A DNA stretch of 45,867 nt from Embleya scabrispora DSM 41855 (GCF_000372745.1 NZ_KB889561.1:412886-458752); one strand, 5' to 3'. Counted from the stretch's first letter, positions 8,380 through 17,059 are shown. Made by a program: numbers and translations. Notes: generated from the letters alone by a model not told the origin.

Positions 8380-9710
8380 GCCGTCCGCCACGGGACTCGG
8401 GCCCGGATCCGATACCCGCCCGTCAGCGTCGGGCCGGTGGTCAACTCGCCACCGTAGACCGCCAACCGCTCGCGCAGGCCGATCAGCCCGCGGCCGTTGC
8501 CGTCCATCGTCCGGCCGCCGCGCGCACCGCCGGTATCGGTGACCTCGATCTCCAGGCAGTCGTCGGCGTAGCCGAGGACGACGCTCGCGGCCGCGCCGGG
8601 CGCGTGCTTGATGGTGTTGGTCAGCGCCTCCTGGACGACCCGATAGGCCGCCAGGTCCACCCCGGGCGGCAGGGGGTCCGGCGGCAACGACATCGCGACG
8701 CGCACCGGCGTCCCGGCCGCGCGTACCCGCTCGATCAGCTCGTCCAACCGGTCGAGGCCGGGCTGGGGTTCGAGGTCGTCGGGGCGCTCGTGGTCCGCGG
8801 CGGCGAGCAGCCCCATCACGTGGCGCAGTTCGGCCATCGCCGCCCGCCCGCCGGCCTCGACCGCGAGCAGCGCCTCCTTCGAGCGTTCCGGCGCCGCGTC
8901 CATCACCTTGCGCGCCGCTCCCGCCTGGATCACCATCACGCTGACATTGTGCGTCACGACGTCGTGCAGTTCGGCGGCGATCCGGGACCGTTCCTCCTCG
9001 ACGGCCCGGCGCATGGCCTCGTGTTGGGCCTGCTGAAGCCGGGTGTACCGATCCCGGCTCGTGGCCAACTCCCGTCGCCGGAACAGCACCAGCCCGGCCA
9101 TCGCCCCCGCGACCAGCAACACGAATCCCGGGCTCGACCAGCCCGGGAGAATCGGGGCCGAGTCCCGAAACGCGACGCCGGCCAGCACCGCGGCGCCCGC
9201 CAAAACCGAGAGCGCACGCACCCGGTAGGGGCTGTAGACGACGGCACTGTAGGCGCCGATCACGCACGTCAGCACGTTGATCCAGGACGCGTCGTCCTCA
9301 CCGATGGCCACCCCCGCGCACAACACCGCGGCGAACGCGGCCAGCGGGTGACGACGGCGCACCGCCAGCGGCAGTGCGGAGAGCACCACGAACGGCCAGG
9401 GCACGGCCGAACGTTCCTCCGGCATCCAGATCTCCCGCGGCGGCGGAGGCACCGGAGGCCCGAAGGGGTCGGCCCGCCGCGCGTCCTGGACCGGCCCACT
9501 GTCGGGATACCGAGCCGCCACGATCAGGGCGAGCACGGTCAGCGCGATCGCCAACACCGCGTCGGCGCGCACCGCACGGCGTGGGAGCGGGGCCTGCTCC
9601 GCGTCCGGGCCCAACACGATCGCCAGTCGCGCCCGCCACCCGCGCCGGGTCGCCGGGTCCTCTTGCGTATCCACCGGTTCATTGTGCGACCGGCCCACCT
9701 CGGACCGCAT
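8376..9710 (-). CDS. NarL-family sensor histidine kinase
   Basis: About 444 residues. The N-terminal half has four to six hydrophobic segments (from about residue 45 to 205). A helix around QQAQHEAMRRAVEEERSRI leads into the HisKA_3 box AAELHDVVTHNVSVM, with the phospho-His in ELHD. The HATPase domain shows the N box VVQEALTNTIKHAPG, a G1-like DTGGARGG and the G2 region GNGRGLIGLRERLAVYGGEL. Stop and next start overlap by GTGA. The start is uncertain: ATG 9710 is taken, and GTG 9674 is also possible. It is divergent from an ABC exporter, a frequent arrangement for cell-envelope or antimicrobial sensing modules. The signal sensed is unknown. Confidence 0.93.
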   Translation of the reverse strand: MRSEVGRSHNEPVDTQEDPATRRGWRARLAIVLGPDAEQAPLPRRAVRADAVLAIALTVLALIVAARYPDSGPVQDARRADPFGPPVPPPPREIWMPEERSAVPWPFVVLSALPLAVRRRHPLAAFAAVLCAGVAIGEDDASWINVLTCVIGAYSAVVYSPYRVRALSVLAGAAVLAGVAFRDSAPILPGWSSPGFVLLVAGAMAGLVLFRRRELATSRDRYTRLQQAQHEAMRRAVEEERSRIAAELHDVVTHNVSVMVIQAGAARKVMDAAPERSKEALLAVEAGGRAAMAELRHVMGLLAAADHERPDDLEPQPGLDRLDELIERVRAAGTPVRVAMSLPPDPLPPGVDLAAYRVVQEALTNTIKHAPGAAASVVLGYADDCLEIEVTDTGGARGGRTMDGNGRGLIGLRERLAVYGGELTTGPTLTGGYRIRARVPWRTA

Positions 9711-9733
9711 CCGCCTGCCCGACCAAGGCCCGG

Positions 9734-9757
9734 TCTCTGCGGCGTACTTCGCAGGGA
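9734..9757. promoter_or_regulatory. Inverted repeat between kinase and ABC operons
   Basis: TCTCTGCG (9734-9741) and CGCAGGGA (9750-9757) form an 8-bp inverted repeat with one mismatch and an 8-nt spacer. It lies in the divergent region between the kinase/regulator operon and the ABC operon. Placement and symmetry suit a response-regulator dimer site, but the link to the adjacent regulator is inference. Confidence 0.4.
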
Positions 9758-9894
9758 TGACCCCGCGTCCGGGTCCTCCGCTGGAAGGGCCGAATGTCGG
9801 TTGGCCGGCCGACGCGCCCGGTCGGCTGCCGCCCCTACGTTCGCTGGGCCGGCACGGAAACGGCCCCTCTCGACCCCAAGGACGGATGCATCCC

Positions 9895-10587
9895 ATGACC
9901 CACGTGATCGAACTGGCGGGCGTGGCCAAGCGCTACGACAGCGCCGGCGCGCCCGCGCTCGGACCGCTCGACCTCGGCGTCGCCCGGGGCGAGGCGCTCG
10001 CGATCACCGGCCCCTCCGGCAGCGGCAAGTCCACGCTGCTCAACCTGGTCGCCGGCCTGGACCGGCCGACCGAGGGCACGGTGACCGTGGCCGGGCGGCG
10101 CATCGACGGACTGAGCGAGCACGCGCTGGCCCACTTCCGTCGCGAACACATCGGCATGGTCTTCCAGTTCTTCAATCTGCTGGACGACCTCACGGTCGAG
10201 GACAACATCCGGCTTCCCGCGCAATTGACCGGTACCTCCCGACGCAAGGCGGCGGCCCGCGCGGGCGAACTGATGGAGGTACTGGGCATCGGGCGGCATG
10301 CCGGCGCCTACCCGGGCCGGTTGTCCGGCGGCGAACGCCAGCGGGTCGCGGTGGCCCGGGCCCTGGTGAATCGGCCCGCGCTGCTGCTCGCCGACGAGCC
10401 GACCGGTGCACTGGACACCGCATCGGGGCACGACGTACGGGAGTTGCTGGTGAATCTGCACCGGGATGGGCAGACCATCGTGCTGGTCACCCACGACCTG
10501 GCGCTGGCCCGGGCGTGTGCGAGCCGCACGATCCATCTGGTGGACGGGCACCTTTCGCTCGACACGAGTGCGGAGGCCCTGCGATGA
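9895..10587 (+). CDS. ABC transporter ATP-binding protein (MacB/LolD type)
   Basis: 230 residues, a complete single nucleotide-binding domain. Walker A GPSGSGKST (39-47), Q-loop VFQFFNLLDDLT, signature LSGGERQRVAVARAL, Walker B LLLADEPTGALD and the H-loop VTHDLALA are all present. The Q-loop FxxNLL and ADEPTGALD features are those of the MacB/LolD exporter branch that pairs with FtsX-like permeases. ATG 9895 is chosen because an AAGGACGG element is better spaced for it than for the ATG at 9886. Its stop overlaps the permease start by ATGA. Confidence 0.95.
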   Translation: MTHVIELAGVAKRYDSAGAPALGPLDLGVARGEALAITGPSGSGKSTLLNLVAGLDRPTEGTVTVAGRRIDGLSEHALAHFRREHIGMVFQFFNLLDDLTVEDNIRLPAQLTGTSRRKAAARAGELMEVLGIGRHAGAYPGRLSGGERQRVAVARALVNRPALLLADEPTGALDTASGHDVRELLVNLHRDGQTIVLVTHDLALARACASRTIHLVDGHLSLDTSAEALR

Positions 10588-12959
10588 GAGGCACCGGCGC
10601 GCTGGGGCGGGTGGTGCGCTCCGGAGTGGGTCGACGGCGGGTGCAGACCCTGGTGGTCGCGCTCGCCACCATGATGGCCGTGGCCTCGGCCGTGGTCGCC
10701 GGATCGCTCATGGTCGCCGCGAGCGCGCCCTTCGACCATGCCTTCGCGCACCAGCACGGCGCGCACCTGAGCGTGGAGTTCGACCCGGACGCGGTGAGTA
10801 CGGCGCGGCTGGACGCGACCCGGCGAGCCGGCGGGGTCACCGCGACCGCGGGACCGTTCCCGGCGACGACGATCCGTCCGGTGGACCGCAACGGCGGGCA
10901 TCCGCCGGCGCTGACCCTGGTCGGGCGGTCCGGGCCGGAGGCCGACGTGGACGACTTGGACCTGAGGTCCGGCCGATGGGCGACCCGCCCGGGCGAGATC
11001 GTGCTGTCCGCCGCCTTCACCGGCCCCGACATCGAACTCGGCGCCACGCTGCGCGGATCCGATGCCGCCGACGCGCCGACCCTGACCATCGTGGGGATCG
11101 CCATGTCCGCGAGCCGGACCGCCGACGCGTGGGCCACGCCCGAGCAGGTCACCGCGTTGGGTTCGGCGGCCGGCCCGCTCACCACGCAGATGCTCTACCG
11201 CTTCGCCGCGGCGGGCACCGGGGGCGACATCGCCGCCGCCCGGGCTCGCCTCACGGCGGCGGTCCCCGCAGGCGCACTGCTGGGCAGCCAGTCGTACCTG
11301 GACACCAAGCGCTCCGCCGACCGGAACGCCGCGCCGACCATCCCGTTCCTGATGGCGTTCGGGGCACTCGGCATCGCGATGTCGGTGATCATCGTCGGCA
11401 GCGTGGTCAGCGGCGCGGTCGGCACCGGACTGCGTCGGATCGGCATCCTCAAGGCGATCGGCTTCACCCCGCGCGAGGTGGTCCGCGCCTATGTGGCCCA
11501 GGCGTTGATCCCGGCCACCGTCGGCATCGCACTGGGCGTGCCGCTGGGCAACCTGATGGCGCTGCCGCTGCTGGCGGACACCGAGCAGGTATACGGGGAC
11601 ACCTCGCTGTCGGTGGCCTGGTGGGTGGATGTCGTGGTGCCCGCCGCCGTGTTGCTCATCGTCGCGGTCGCGGCGCTGGTGCCGGCGCTGCGGGCCGGTC
11701 GGCTGCGCACGGTCGAGGCCATCGCGATCGGCCGGGCGCCGCGCACCGGGCGGGGCCAGTGGGCGCACCGCGCGGCCGGCAGGCTGCCGTTGCCGCGCGC
11801 GGTGACGTACGGGCTCGCGAGTCCGTTCGCGCATCCGGTGCGGATGGTCGCGATGTTGCTCGCGGTGGCCTTCGGCACGGTCGCGGCAACCTTCGCGGTG
11901 GGGCTGACGTCGTCCCTGAACGCGGTCGGAAGGGCGCAGGATCCGGAGGACCGCGCCGCGATCACCGTCATCGGCAATATCGCGCACGGCGGGCCCGGTG
12001 AACCGGGTGGGCCGCGCGACGGGGAGGGCGGCACCACCGGGCCCGCCGTCGATCCGGCCCGGGTCCGCGCCGCGATCGAGGCGCAGCCGGGCACCGCCTC
12101 GTACTACGGCCTGGCCCAGACGGAGGTCACCGTGGCCGGCATCGCCGGTTCGGTCCGGGCGACCCTGTATCAGGGCGATTCGCGCTCCGGCAGCTACGAG
12201 ATGATCTCCGGGCGCTGGCTCGGCGGTCCCGGGGAGGCCGTGGTACCCACCCGTTTCCTGGACCGCACCGGCACCCGGATCGGCGACACGGTGCGGGTGA
12301 CGTACCAGGGCGACACGCAGACGCTTCGGATCGTCGGCGAGGCGTTCGACACCTCGGACGACGGCAAGCGCATCCACGCGGACCTCGCCGGCTTCGCCGC
12401 CGCCCGCCCCGACGTGTACCTGGTCGAGCCGAAATCGGGCGTGCAGCCCGCCGAGTACGCCCGGCAACTGGGCTCGGTGTTGCGCCCGTTGGGCGGCGAG
12501 GTGCTGGTCGACTCCGCTTCGGAGGCCGAGGGCCTGATCCTGGTCCTGGATGCGATGGCCGTCCTGCTCACCCTGATGCTGGTCGCCGTGGCGGCGCTGG
12601 GTGTGCTCAATTCGGTGGTCCTGGACACCCGCGAGCGGGTCCACGACATCGGAGTGTGCAAGGCCGTGGGCATGACGCCGAGGCAGACCCTGAGCCTGGT
12701 CTTCGCCTCGGTGGCCGGCATCGGTCTGCTCGGCGGGCTGATCGGCGTGCCCGCCGGATTCGCACTGCACGCCTATGTGCTGCCGGTGATGGGACATGCC
12801 GCCGGCACCAACCTGCCGCCGAGCATCCTCGATGTGTACAGCACGCCGGAACTGCTCCTGCTGGGACTCGCGGGCATGGTGATCGCGGTCCTGGGCGCGG
12901 CCGTTCCGGCGGGCTGGGCGGCTCGGGCACGCACCGCGACGGCCCTGCGCACGGAGTGA
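10584..12959 (+). CDS. FtsX-like ABC transporter permease
   Basis: 791 residues with the double-FtsX architecture of actinobacterial MacB-type permeases. There is a TM near the N-terminus (about 22-45), an extracytoplasmic domain, three TMs around 260-375 with the IGILKAIGFTPREVVRAYV coupling element, a second N-terminal TM near 410-430, a second periplasmic-type domain, and three terminal TMs with IGVCKAVGMTPRQTLSLV. The two coupling motifs confirm the internal repeat. Together with the ATPase it forms an exporter or mechanotransducer for lipids or antimicrobial peptides; the substrate is not predictable. No separate terminator is evident before the convergent tryptophan dioxygenase gene 50 bp away. 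Confidence 0.93.
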   Translation: MRGTGALGRVVRSGVGRRRVQTLVVALATMMAVASAVVAGSLMVAASAPFDHAFAHQHGAHLSVEFDPDAVSTARLDATRRAGGVTATAGPFPATTIRPVDRNGGHPPALTLVGRSGPEADVDDLDLRSGRWATRPGEIVLSAAFTGPDIELGATLRGSDAADAPTLTIVGIAMSASRTADAWATPEQVTALGSAAGPLTTQMLYRFAAAGTGGDIAAARARLTAAVPAGALLGSQSYLDTKRSADRNAAPTIPFLMAFGALGIAMSVIIVGSVVSGAVGTGLRRIGILKAIGFTPREVVRAYVAQALIPATVGIALGVPLGNLMALPLLADTEQVYGDTSLSVAWWVDVVVPAAVLLIVAVAALVPALRAGRLRTVEAIAIGRAPRTGRGQWAHRAAGRLPLPRAVTYGLASPFAHPVRMVAMLLAVAFGTVAATFAVGLTSSLNAVGRAQDPEDRAAITVIGNIAHGGPGEPGGPRDGEGGTTGPAVDPARVRAAIEAQPGTASYYGLAQTEVTVAGIAGSVRATLYQGDSRSGSYEMISGRWLGGPGEAVVPTRFLDRTGTRIGDTVRVTYQGDTQTLRIVGEAFDTSDDGKRIHADLAGFAAARPDVYLVEPKSGVQPAEYARQLGSVLRPLGGEVLVDSASEAEGLILVLDAMAVLLTLMLVAVAALGVLNSVVLDTRERVHDIGVCKAVGMTPRQTLSLVFASVAGIGLLGGLIGVPAGFALHAYVLPVMGHAAGTNLPPSILDVYSTPELLLLGLAGMVIAVLGAAVPAGWAARARTATALRTE

Positions 12960-13008
12960 CCCGCTATGGGCGGCGCGCGGCGGCCCGGCCCCGGCCGGCG
13001 CGTGCGGC

Positions 13009-13785
13009 TCAGGCCTGCGACCTGACCTCCCACAGGTCCGGGAAGACCGGAGAGAACAGGGTGGAGCGCAGATACGCGGCGCCGGCCGAGCCGCCCGTGC
13101 CGATCTTGGCACCGATGGTGCGCTCGACCATCTTCATGTGTCGGTAGCGCCACTCCTGGAGGCCCTCGTCGATGTCGACGAGGGCCTCGCAGACCTGCGC
13201 CCCGTGTCCGGTCTCGTCGATGTAGACGGCCTTGAGGGCTTCCTGGACGTCCGGGTCGGGTCGCCACACGGTACTCGTGTCGCGCTCCAGGACCCGCTCG
13301 GGAACCGCGTATCCCAGCCCCGCGAGGTGTCGCAGCAGCGAGTCGAACACGGACGGGCGGTGTGCGGCGGCCTTGAGCCCCTCGTCCTCACCGGTCTCGT
13401 AGCCGCCGAACTCGCGTCGCCCGAGCACGGCTTCCAACTCGCGGAACTGCGCCGACTGGAACCCGCTGGAGGTGCCGAGCGCGTCGCGGAAGGAGGCGAA
13501 CTGCCGGGGCGTCATGGTCTCCAGGACGTCCAACTGGCCGACGACGGTCTTCAGGATCTTGGCGACCCGCCGCGCCGTGTGCAGCGCGCCCGCGCCGTTG
13601 CCGCTCTCCAGTTGTCGCTGGAGCAGTGCGACCTCGTGCAGGATCTGCTTGAACCACAGCTCGTAGACCTGGTGGATGACGACGAACAACATCTCGTCGT
13701 GTGCTTCGGTCCTCGGCTCCTGGCAGGACAACAGCGTGTCCAGGCGCAGATAACTTCCGTACGTGACGACCGGGGCGTCGCTCAT
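13009..13785 (-). CDS. kynA: Tryptophan 2,3-dioxygenase
   Basis: 258 residues. A heme enzyme that opens the indole ring of L-tryptophan to give N-formylkynurenine. Seen: the active-site motif VIHQVYELWFKQI (His at about 38, the distal base), the substrate-carboxylate region SGFQSAQFRELE with its Arg, the axial heme ligand in EWRYRHMKMVERTIG, and the GTGGSAG loop that binds the substrate ammonium. All key residues are present. ATG 13785 is preceded by AGGAGAGGAAG; an upstream in-frame GTG would place that ribosome site inside the gene and is rejected. There is no kynureninase or formamidase neighbour here, so the pathway partners must lie elsewhere. Confidence 0.96.
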   Translation of the reverse strand: MSDAPVVTYGSYLRLDTLLSCQEPRTEAHDEMLFVVIHQVYELWFKQILHEVALLQRQLESGNGAGALHTARRVAKILKTVVGQLDVLETMTPRQFASFRDALGTSSGFQSAQFRELEAVLGRREFGGYETGEDEGLKAAAHRPSVFDSLLRHLAGLGYAVPERVLERDTSTVWRPDPDVQEALKAVYIDETGHGAQVCEALVDIDEGLQEWRYRHMKMVERTIGAKIGTGGSAGAAYLRSTLFSPVFPDLWEVRSQA

Positions 13786-13993
13786 CGTCGCTTCCTCTCC
13801 TTGCGGGCTTTTCACCGTTCCGACGGGCCGGAAACGACGGGCACCATCCTGTGCCGGTCGAGCCCTTTCCGGAATGGCCGACGCACGGAAGCAGGCCCGG
13901 TGGATGTAATGATCGCGACGCGTTCGGCGTGGTCTTGTTTACGTTCGTGAACCGGCCGAACGGTGGCCGTGCGGTGGCCGCTCGACGGTGGAT

Positions 13994-14701
13994 CTAGCCG
14001 CCGGATCCGGGCGCCCACGGCGGGTCGGTGTCGGGAGCGGCGTCGGGACCGGGGGCGCCCGCGGGATCGGCTCCGGATGCGGATGTGGCACCGGACTCGC
14101 TCGACCGTCTGCGCAGGCCGATCCGAACGGCGCCCAGGACGACCCGTCCGATCACGCCCAGCGCGACGAGGTCCACCAGCATCTGGATCATGGCCACCAC
14201 GCGCGCGGTCTCGGACGTCGGCGCGATGTCGCCGAAGCCGACGGTCGAGAAGACGGTGATCGTGAAGTAGAGCGCGTCGGTACGGTTCATCGGTTCGGTG
14301 AAGGCGTCCACGCGGTCCGATCCGATCAAAAAGTACGTCGCGGCGAAGAGCACCAGAAGAAAGGGCAGCGAGACCGACAGCGCCTCGACGGCCTGCAGTC
14401 GCGGCCGGTCGGCGCGCATGATCGCATCGATCTGCCAGGCCACGAGGGCGACGAACGCGAGCAGCCCGACGATGAGTCCGACCTCGGCGACGAGGTCGAG
14501 ACGGCGGTCCAACGGAAGGACGTAGTACAGGACCAGCAGCAGGGTGGCGCTCAGCGCGCCGCGCAACAGAGCGAGCACCATCCGCCGTCGGCCGACCGGA
14601 TCCTTGGTGGCGAACAGCGTTCTTCGCAACGTCGACGTCGGATCTCCGGGCGACTGGTCCGATGCAAAGATCCGCCTCCTCGGGGTCACTGTAGCTCGCA
14701 T
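13994..14701 (-). CDS. Two-pore-helix K+ channel-like membrane protein
   Basis: 235 residues. Hydrophobic segments lie at about 43-63, 69-90, 107-126 and 168-190. Between the last two is a pore loop with selectivity filter TVGFGD (153-158) preceded by YFTITVFS. This is the Ion_trans_2 (2TM potassium channel) signature with two extra N-terminal helices. The C-terminus (about 200-235) is Pro/Ala/Gly-rich and carries no recognisable RCK domain, so gating is unlikely to be by a standard NAD/Ca domain. ATG 14701 is taken; GTG 14689 is possible and neither has a good ribosome site. A 13-bp palindrome lies just upstream. Confidence 0.9.
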   Translation of the reverse strand: MRATVTPRRRIFASDQSPGDPTSTLRRTLFATKDPVGRRRMVLALLRGALSATLLLVLYYVLPLDRRLDLVAEVGLIVGLLAFVALVAWQIDAIMRADRPRLQAVEALSVSLPFLLVLFAATYFLIGSDRVDAFTEPMNRTDALYFTITVFSTVGFGDIAPTSETARVVAMIQMLVDLVALGVIGRVVLGAVRIGLRRRSSESGATSASGADPAGAPGPDAAPDTDPPWAPGSGG

Positions 14702-15017
14702 GTGCGGCAAACCGGGATGAATCATCCGGTGTGGCGTGCGCTCATTCCGGTCCAGGGTTTCGCCGATGCCTTGGTGAGGTACTCCGGCCACCCGAACGCC
14801 GCCGAGGACCCCCTGGTTGCCGCCGGTCGGCGCCGGCGCTAGCCTCGCTCGGGTGACTGCCGGGTCGGCCATGGGCCATTCACGAGTGGGGCGCCCGGCC
14901 TCGGCGTGAGTCCGAGGCGGGCCAGAGCCCCGCCCTTCCCTCTCCGTTTCCTCGCATCCGGCGCCCATCTGCGGCGCCCGTCCCGCACGGATTCGAGACC
15001 TGGAGAGGCTTCCACCG
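14702..15017. other. Divergent intergenic region channel / VOC gene
   Basis: A 316-base gap without a gene. It holds the palindrome at 14715-14727 near the channel start and a 7-bp stem-loop GCCTCGG/CCGAGGC (14898-14904 with 14912-14918) in the leader of the VOC gene. Promoters for both genes must be here, but no clear consensus pair is visible. Confidence 0.5.
14715..14727. promoter_or_regulatory. 13-bp perfect palindrome upstream of channel gene
   Basis: GGATGAATCATCC is a perfect palindrome centred on 14721, 14 bp upstream of the channel ATG. It is less GC-rich than its surroundings. It is a plausible repressor site for the channel gene; no regulator gene is adjacent. Confidence 0.4.
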
Positions 15018-15434
15018 ATGACGCACGACCAGCAACCGCAACCGCCGATATCCGGCGTGCAGTTGAACCACACCGCCATCTACGCCAAGGATCGGCGGTC
15101 GGCGGCCGAGTTCTTCGCCACGATCCTGGGCCTGGAGGTCGGCACCCCGTTCGGGCCGTTCGTGCCCATCGAACTCGGCAACGGCGTGACACTCGACTAC
15201 TACGAGAAGCGCGACGAACCGATCCAGTCCCAGCACTACGCGTTCCTGGTACCGGACGGGCAGTTCGACGGCATGATCGCCCGCCTCAAGGCGCTCGGCG
15301 TCACCTACTACGCCGACCCGCACCACACCCGGCCGGGCGCGATCAACGACCTCTTCGGCGGCCGCGGTGCGTACTTCGAGGATCCGAGCGGCCACAACAT
15401 GGAGATCATGACCCGGCCCTACGTCCGCCCGTAG
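15018..15434 (+). CDS. VOC-family (glyoxalase/dioxygenase-fold) protein
   Basis: 138 residues, one pair of beta-alpha-beta-beta-beta modules. Metal-ligand positions are visible: H18 in LNHTAIY, H73 in SQHYAFLV and E129 in HNMEIMT, so it probably binds a divalent metal. The FFATILGLEVG segment after the first strand and the FEDPSGHNMEI ending are family hallmarks. Members include glyoxalase I, extradiol dioxygenases and fosfomycin/bleomycin resistance proteins; the substrate cannot be read here. The start is ATG 15018, with GGAGAGG 9 nt upstream. A hairpin follows the stop directly. Confidence 0.93.
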   Translation: MTHDQQPQPPISGVQLNHTAIYAKDRRSAAEFFATILGLEVGTPFGPFVPIELGNGVTLDYYEKRDEPIQSQHYAFLVPDGQFDGMIARLKALGVTYYADPHHTRPGAINDLFGGRGAYFEDPSGHNMEIMTRPYVRP

Positions 15435-15776
15435 CCGACCACCGGGGGCAGGCGACGAGCCCGCCCCCGGCCGGGCCGGCGCAATCGCCGGACTCGGGTC
15501 CGCGCGGTCGGCACCCGGCCTCCGCACGCCGTCCGCCCGGCGACACTCGGCGTGCCGATCGATCCGTTGTGGCGACGGCGGATGATCAAGCGGTGACACT
15601 TTCCGAGTAGGGTCCCGGATCTGTGCGGAAGCGGTAACAGCGGAACGCGCGGTCCGCGACGGCGGCTAGTTTCCTGGGACGACGGGCCGCCGCAGGGCGT
15701 TTCGCACGTGGATCGGTCCGGGGGGACGAGGTTCGCGGCCCGTCTTCGTTCATACACCGAATCCGGGGGGAACACG
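15435..15776. other. Intergenic region between VOC and lipoprotein genes
   Basis: A 342-base gap. It contains the VOC terminator (15442-15470) and presumably the lipoprotein promoter. A TTGTGG...TAGGGT arrangement around 15570-15615 is too weakly spaced to call. I see no gene. Confidence 0.5.
15442..15470 (+). terminator. Stem-loop after VOC gene
   Basis: CCGGGGGC (15442-15449) pairs with GCCCCCGG (15463-15470) across a 13-nt loop, 7 nt after the VOC stop codon. It is a GC-only hairpin without a U-tract, as usual in this kind of genome. Confidence 0.6.
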
Positions 15777-16589
15777 GTGCAAAACTCCGTTATGTCCACG
15801 CGCGTAGTCCGTCGATCCATCCGCCGCGTCGCGCTGCCGCTCACCGCGCTCGTCCTGGTCGCGGGGCTCAGCGCCTGCGAGTCCGACACCGGCGACGCCG
15901 ACAAGGCGAACCCGAAGGCGGGTGCGACCCGGTCGGGCAAGCCCGGCGACGCCGAGCCGCCCACCGACAAGTCCGTCGACACGTCCGCGGACCCGAAGGC
16001 ACCACAGGCCAAGGCACCGGCCACCAAGGCGCAGTTGACCGCCGCGCTGCTGAACGCCCAGGAACTCCCGGCCGGATTGACCGTCAAGGAGACCGTCGAC
16101 CCCGAGCAGAGCGAGATCCCGACCGTTTCCGATCCCCGGTGTCAGCCGCTGGTGGGTCAGCGCCGGACCAGCGTCGCCACGATCGAACGCGACCTCGTCG
16201 GCGGCACCGACCCGCAAGGGGTGGTCCAGCCCGACACGGATGTCGTGCTGAGCAGTTTCCGATCCGACCTGCTCGACAGTCAGTGGACCACCTACATCGC
16301 AGCCGCCAAGAGCTGCAAGCGGTTCACCTTCCGGATCGACGCCGGCACGGTCGAATACCAGGTGCTCGACGTCCGAATCGATGCCTACGGTCCCGGCAGC
16401 ATCGAGATCTCCTCGATGTTGCGGGTCCAGGGCGCCACCGCGCCGTTCACCCAGGCCATCGCCCGAGTCGGCACGACCGTGGTGCAGTTGCGGGCAAGCG
16501 GTGAGGACGGCACCACGACCGCGCCGACCTTCCCGGACCACCTCGTCCGCGGCCAGATCGACAAGGTCAGGTCCGAACTCGGCGGCTGA
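15777..16589 (+). CDS. Secreted lipoprotein of unknown function
   Basis: 270 residues from GTG 15777 (GGGGGG 6 nt upstream; ATG 15792 is an alternative). It has a twin-Arg-containing basic N-region, a hydrophobic core and the lipobox LSAC with Cys34, so it should be lipidated and held on the outer face of the membrane. A Lys/Ala/Pro/Asp-rich linker (about 37-85) is followed by a globular domain. That domain contains a recognisable ELPAGLTVKE segment, two Cys (RCQPLVGQ... and SCKRFTF) likely to form a disulfide, and a C-terminal strand-rich region. It resembles the PknH-sensor-like lipoproteins common in actinomycetes, but I do not recognise a specific family. Confidence 0.85.
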   Translation: MQNSVMSTRVVRRSIRRVALPLTALVLVAGLSACESDTGDADKANPKAGATRSGKPGDAEPPTDKSVDTSADPKAPQAKAPATKAQLTAALLNAQELPAGLTVKETVDPEQSEIPTVSDPRCQPLVGQRRTSVATIERDLVGGTDPQGVVQPDTDVVLSSFRSDLLDSQWTTYIAAAKSCKRFTFRIDAGTVEYQVLDVRIDAYGPGSIEISSMLRVQGATAPFTQAIARVGTTVVQLRASGEDGTTTAPTFPDHLVRGQIDKVRSELGG

Positions 16590-16598
16590 ACCGCTCGT

Positions 16599-16612
16599 TA
16601 CGCCCGGGCGTA
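16599..16612. repeat. 14-bp palindrome between convergent genes
   Basis: TACGCCCGGGCGTA is a perfect palindrome 10 bp after the lipoprotein stop. With no loop it is a poor terminator by itself. It may be part of a transcription end region between the convergent lipoprotein and ArsR-like genes. Confidence 0.3.
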
Positions 16613-16705
16613 CGGCCCGCGAGCCCTGCGACCGCCTTCGCCGCCCGCCCCGCGACCGTCTCGATTCGGCCGGCGCGGCAAAGGCGGCCGAAGTGCGCGC
16701 TCCCG

Positions 16706-17059
16706 CTACGGAGTGTCGCCTTCCGTCGCCTCGGCGACCCGCTTGATCGTCGCCAACCGCCGGTCCCAGTCCGCCGCGAGCGAGGCCATCCAGCGCGCCG
16801 TCGCGTCCAGTGCCGCGGGCCGTACCGTGTACCGCACTTCGCGACCGATCCGGCCGCCGGTCACCAGCCCGGCCGCGTCCAGGACGGAGAGGTGCTTGAC
16901 CACCGCCTGCCGCGAGACGGGCAGTCGCTCCGCGAGCGTCGTCGCGGTGGCCTCGCCCTGTGCCGCGAGCAGGTCGAGCAGCCGGCGGCGGGTCGGGTCG
17001 GCCAATGCGACCAGGACGTCGTCGACCGCCCGGCCGACGCCGCCGAGCTCGTCCGTCAC
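16706..17059 (-). CDS. ArsR-family winged-helix repressor
   Basis: 117 residues. The winged helix covers LVALADPTRRRLLDLLAAQGEATATTLAERLPVSRQAVVKHLSVLDAAGLV followed by the wing GRIGREVRYTV. There are no Cys metal-site pairs, so it is not a classical metal sensor. It belongs to the SRPBCC-linked ArsR group. The start is GTG 17059, overlapping the stop of the SRPBCC gene by GTGA, so the two are translated together. The paired 18-bp operators upstream of the operon are the natural target for autoregulation. Confidence 0.93.
   Translation of the reverse strand: MTDELGGVGRAVDDVLVALADPTRRRLLDLLAAQGEATATTLAERLPVSRQAVVKHLSVLDAAGLVTGGRIGREVRYTVRPAALDATARWMASLAADWDRRLATIKRVAEATEGDTP

Noticed and set aside
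8604-12959. A 1451-codon plus-strand frame running from opposite the kinase gene into the permease
   Set aside because: The first ~660 codons are antisense to the kinase and out of frame with the ABC ATPase. The permease starts at ATG 10584 with an ATGA overlap.
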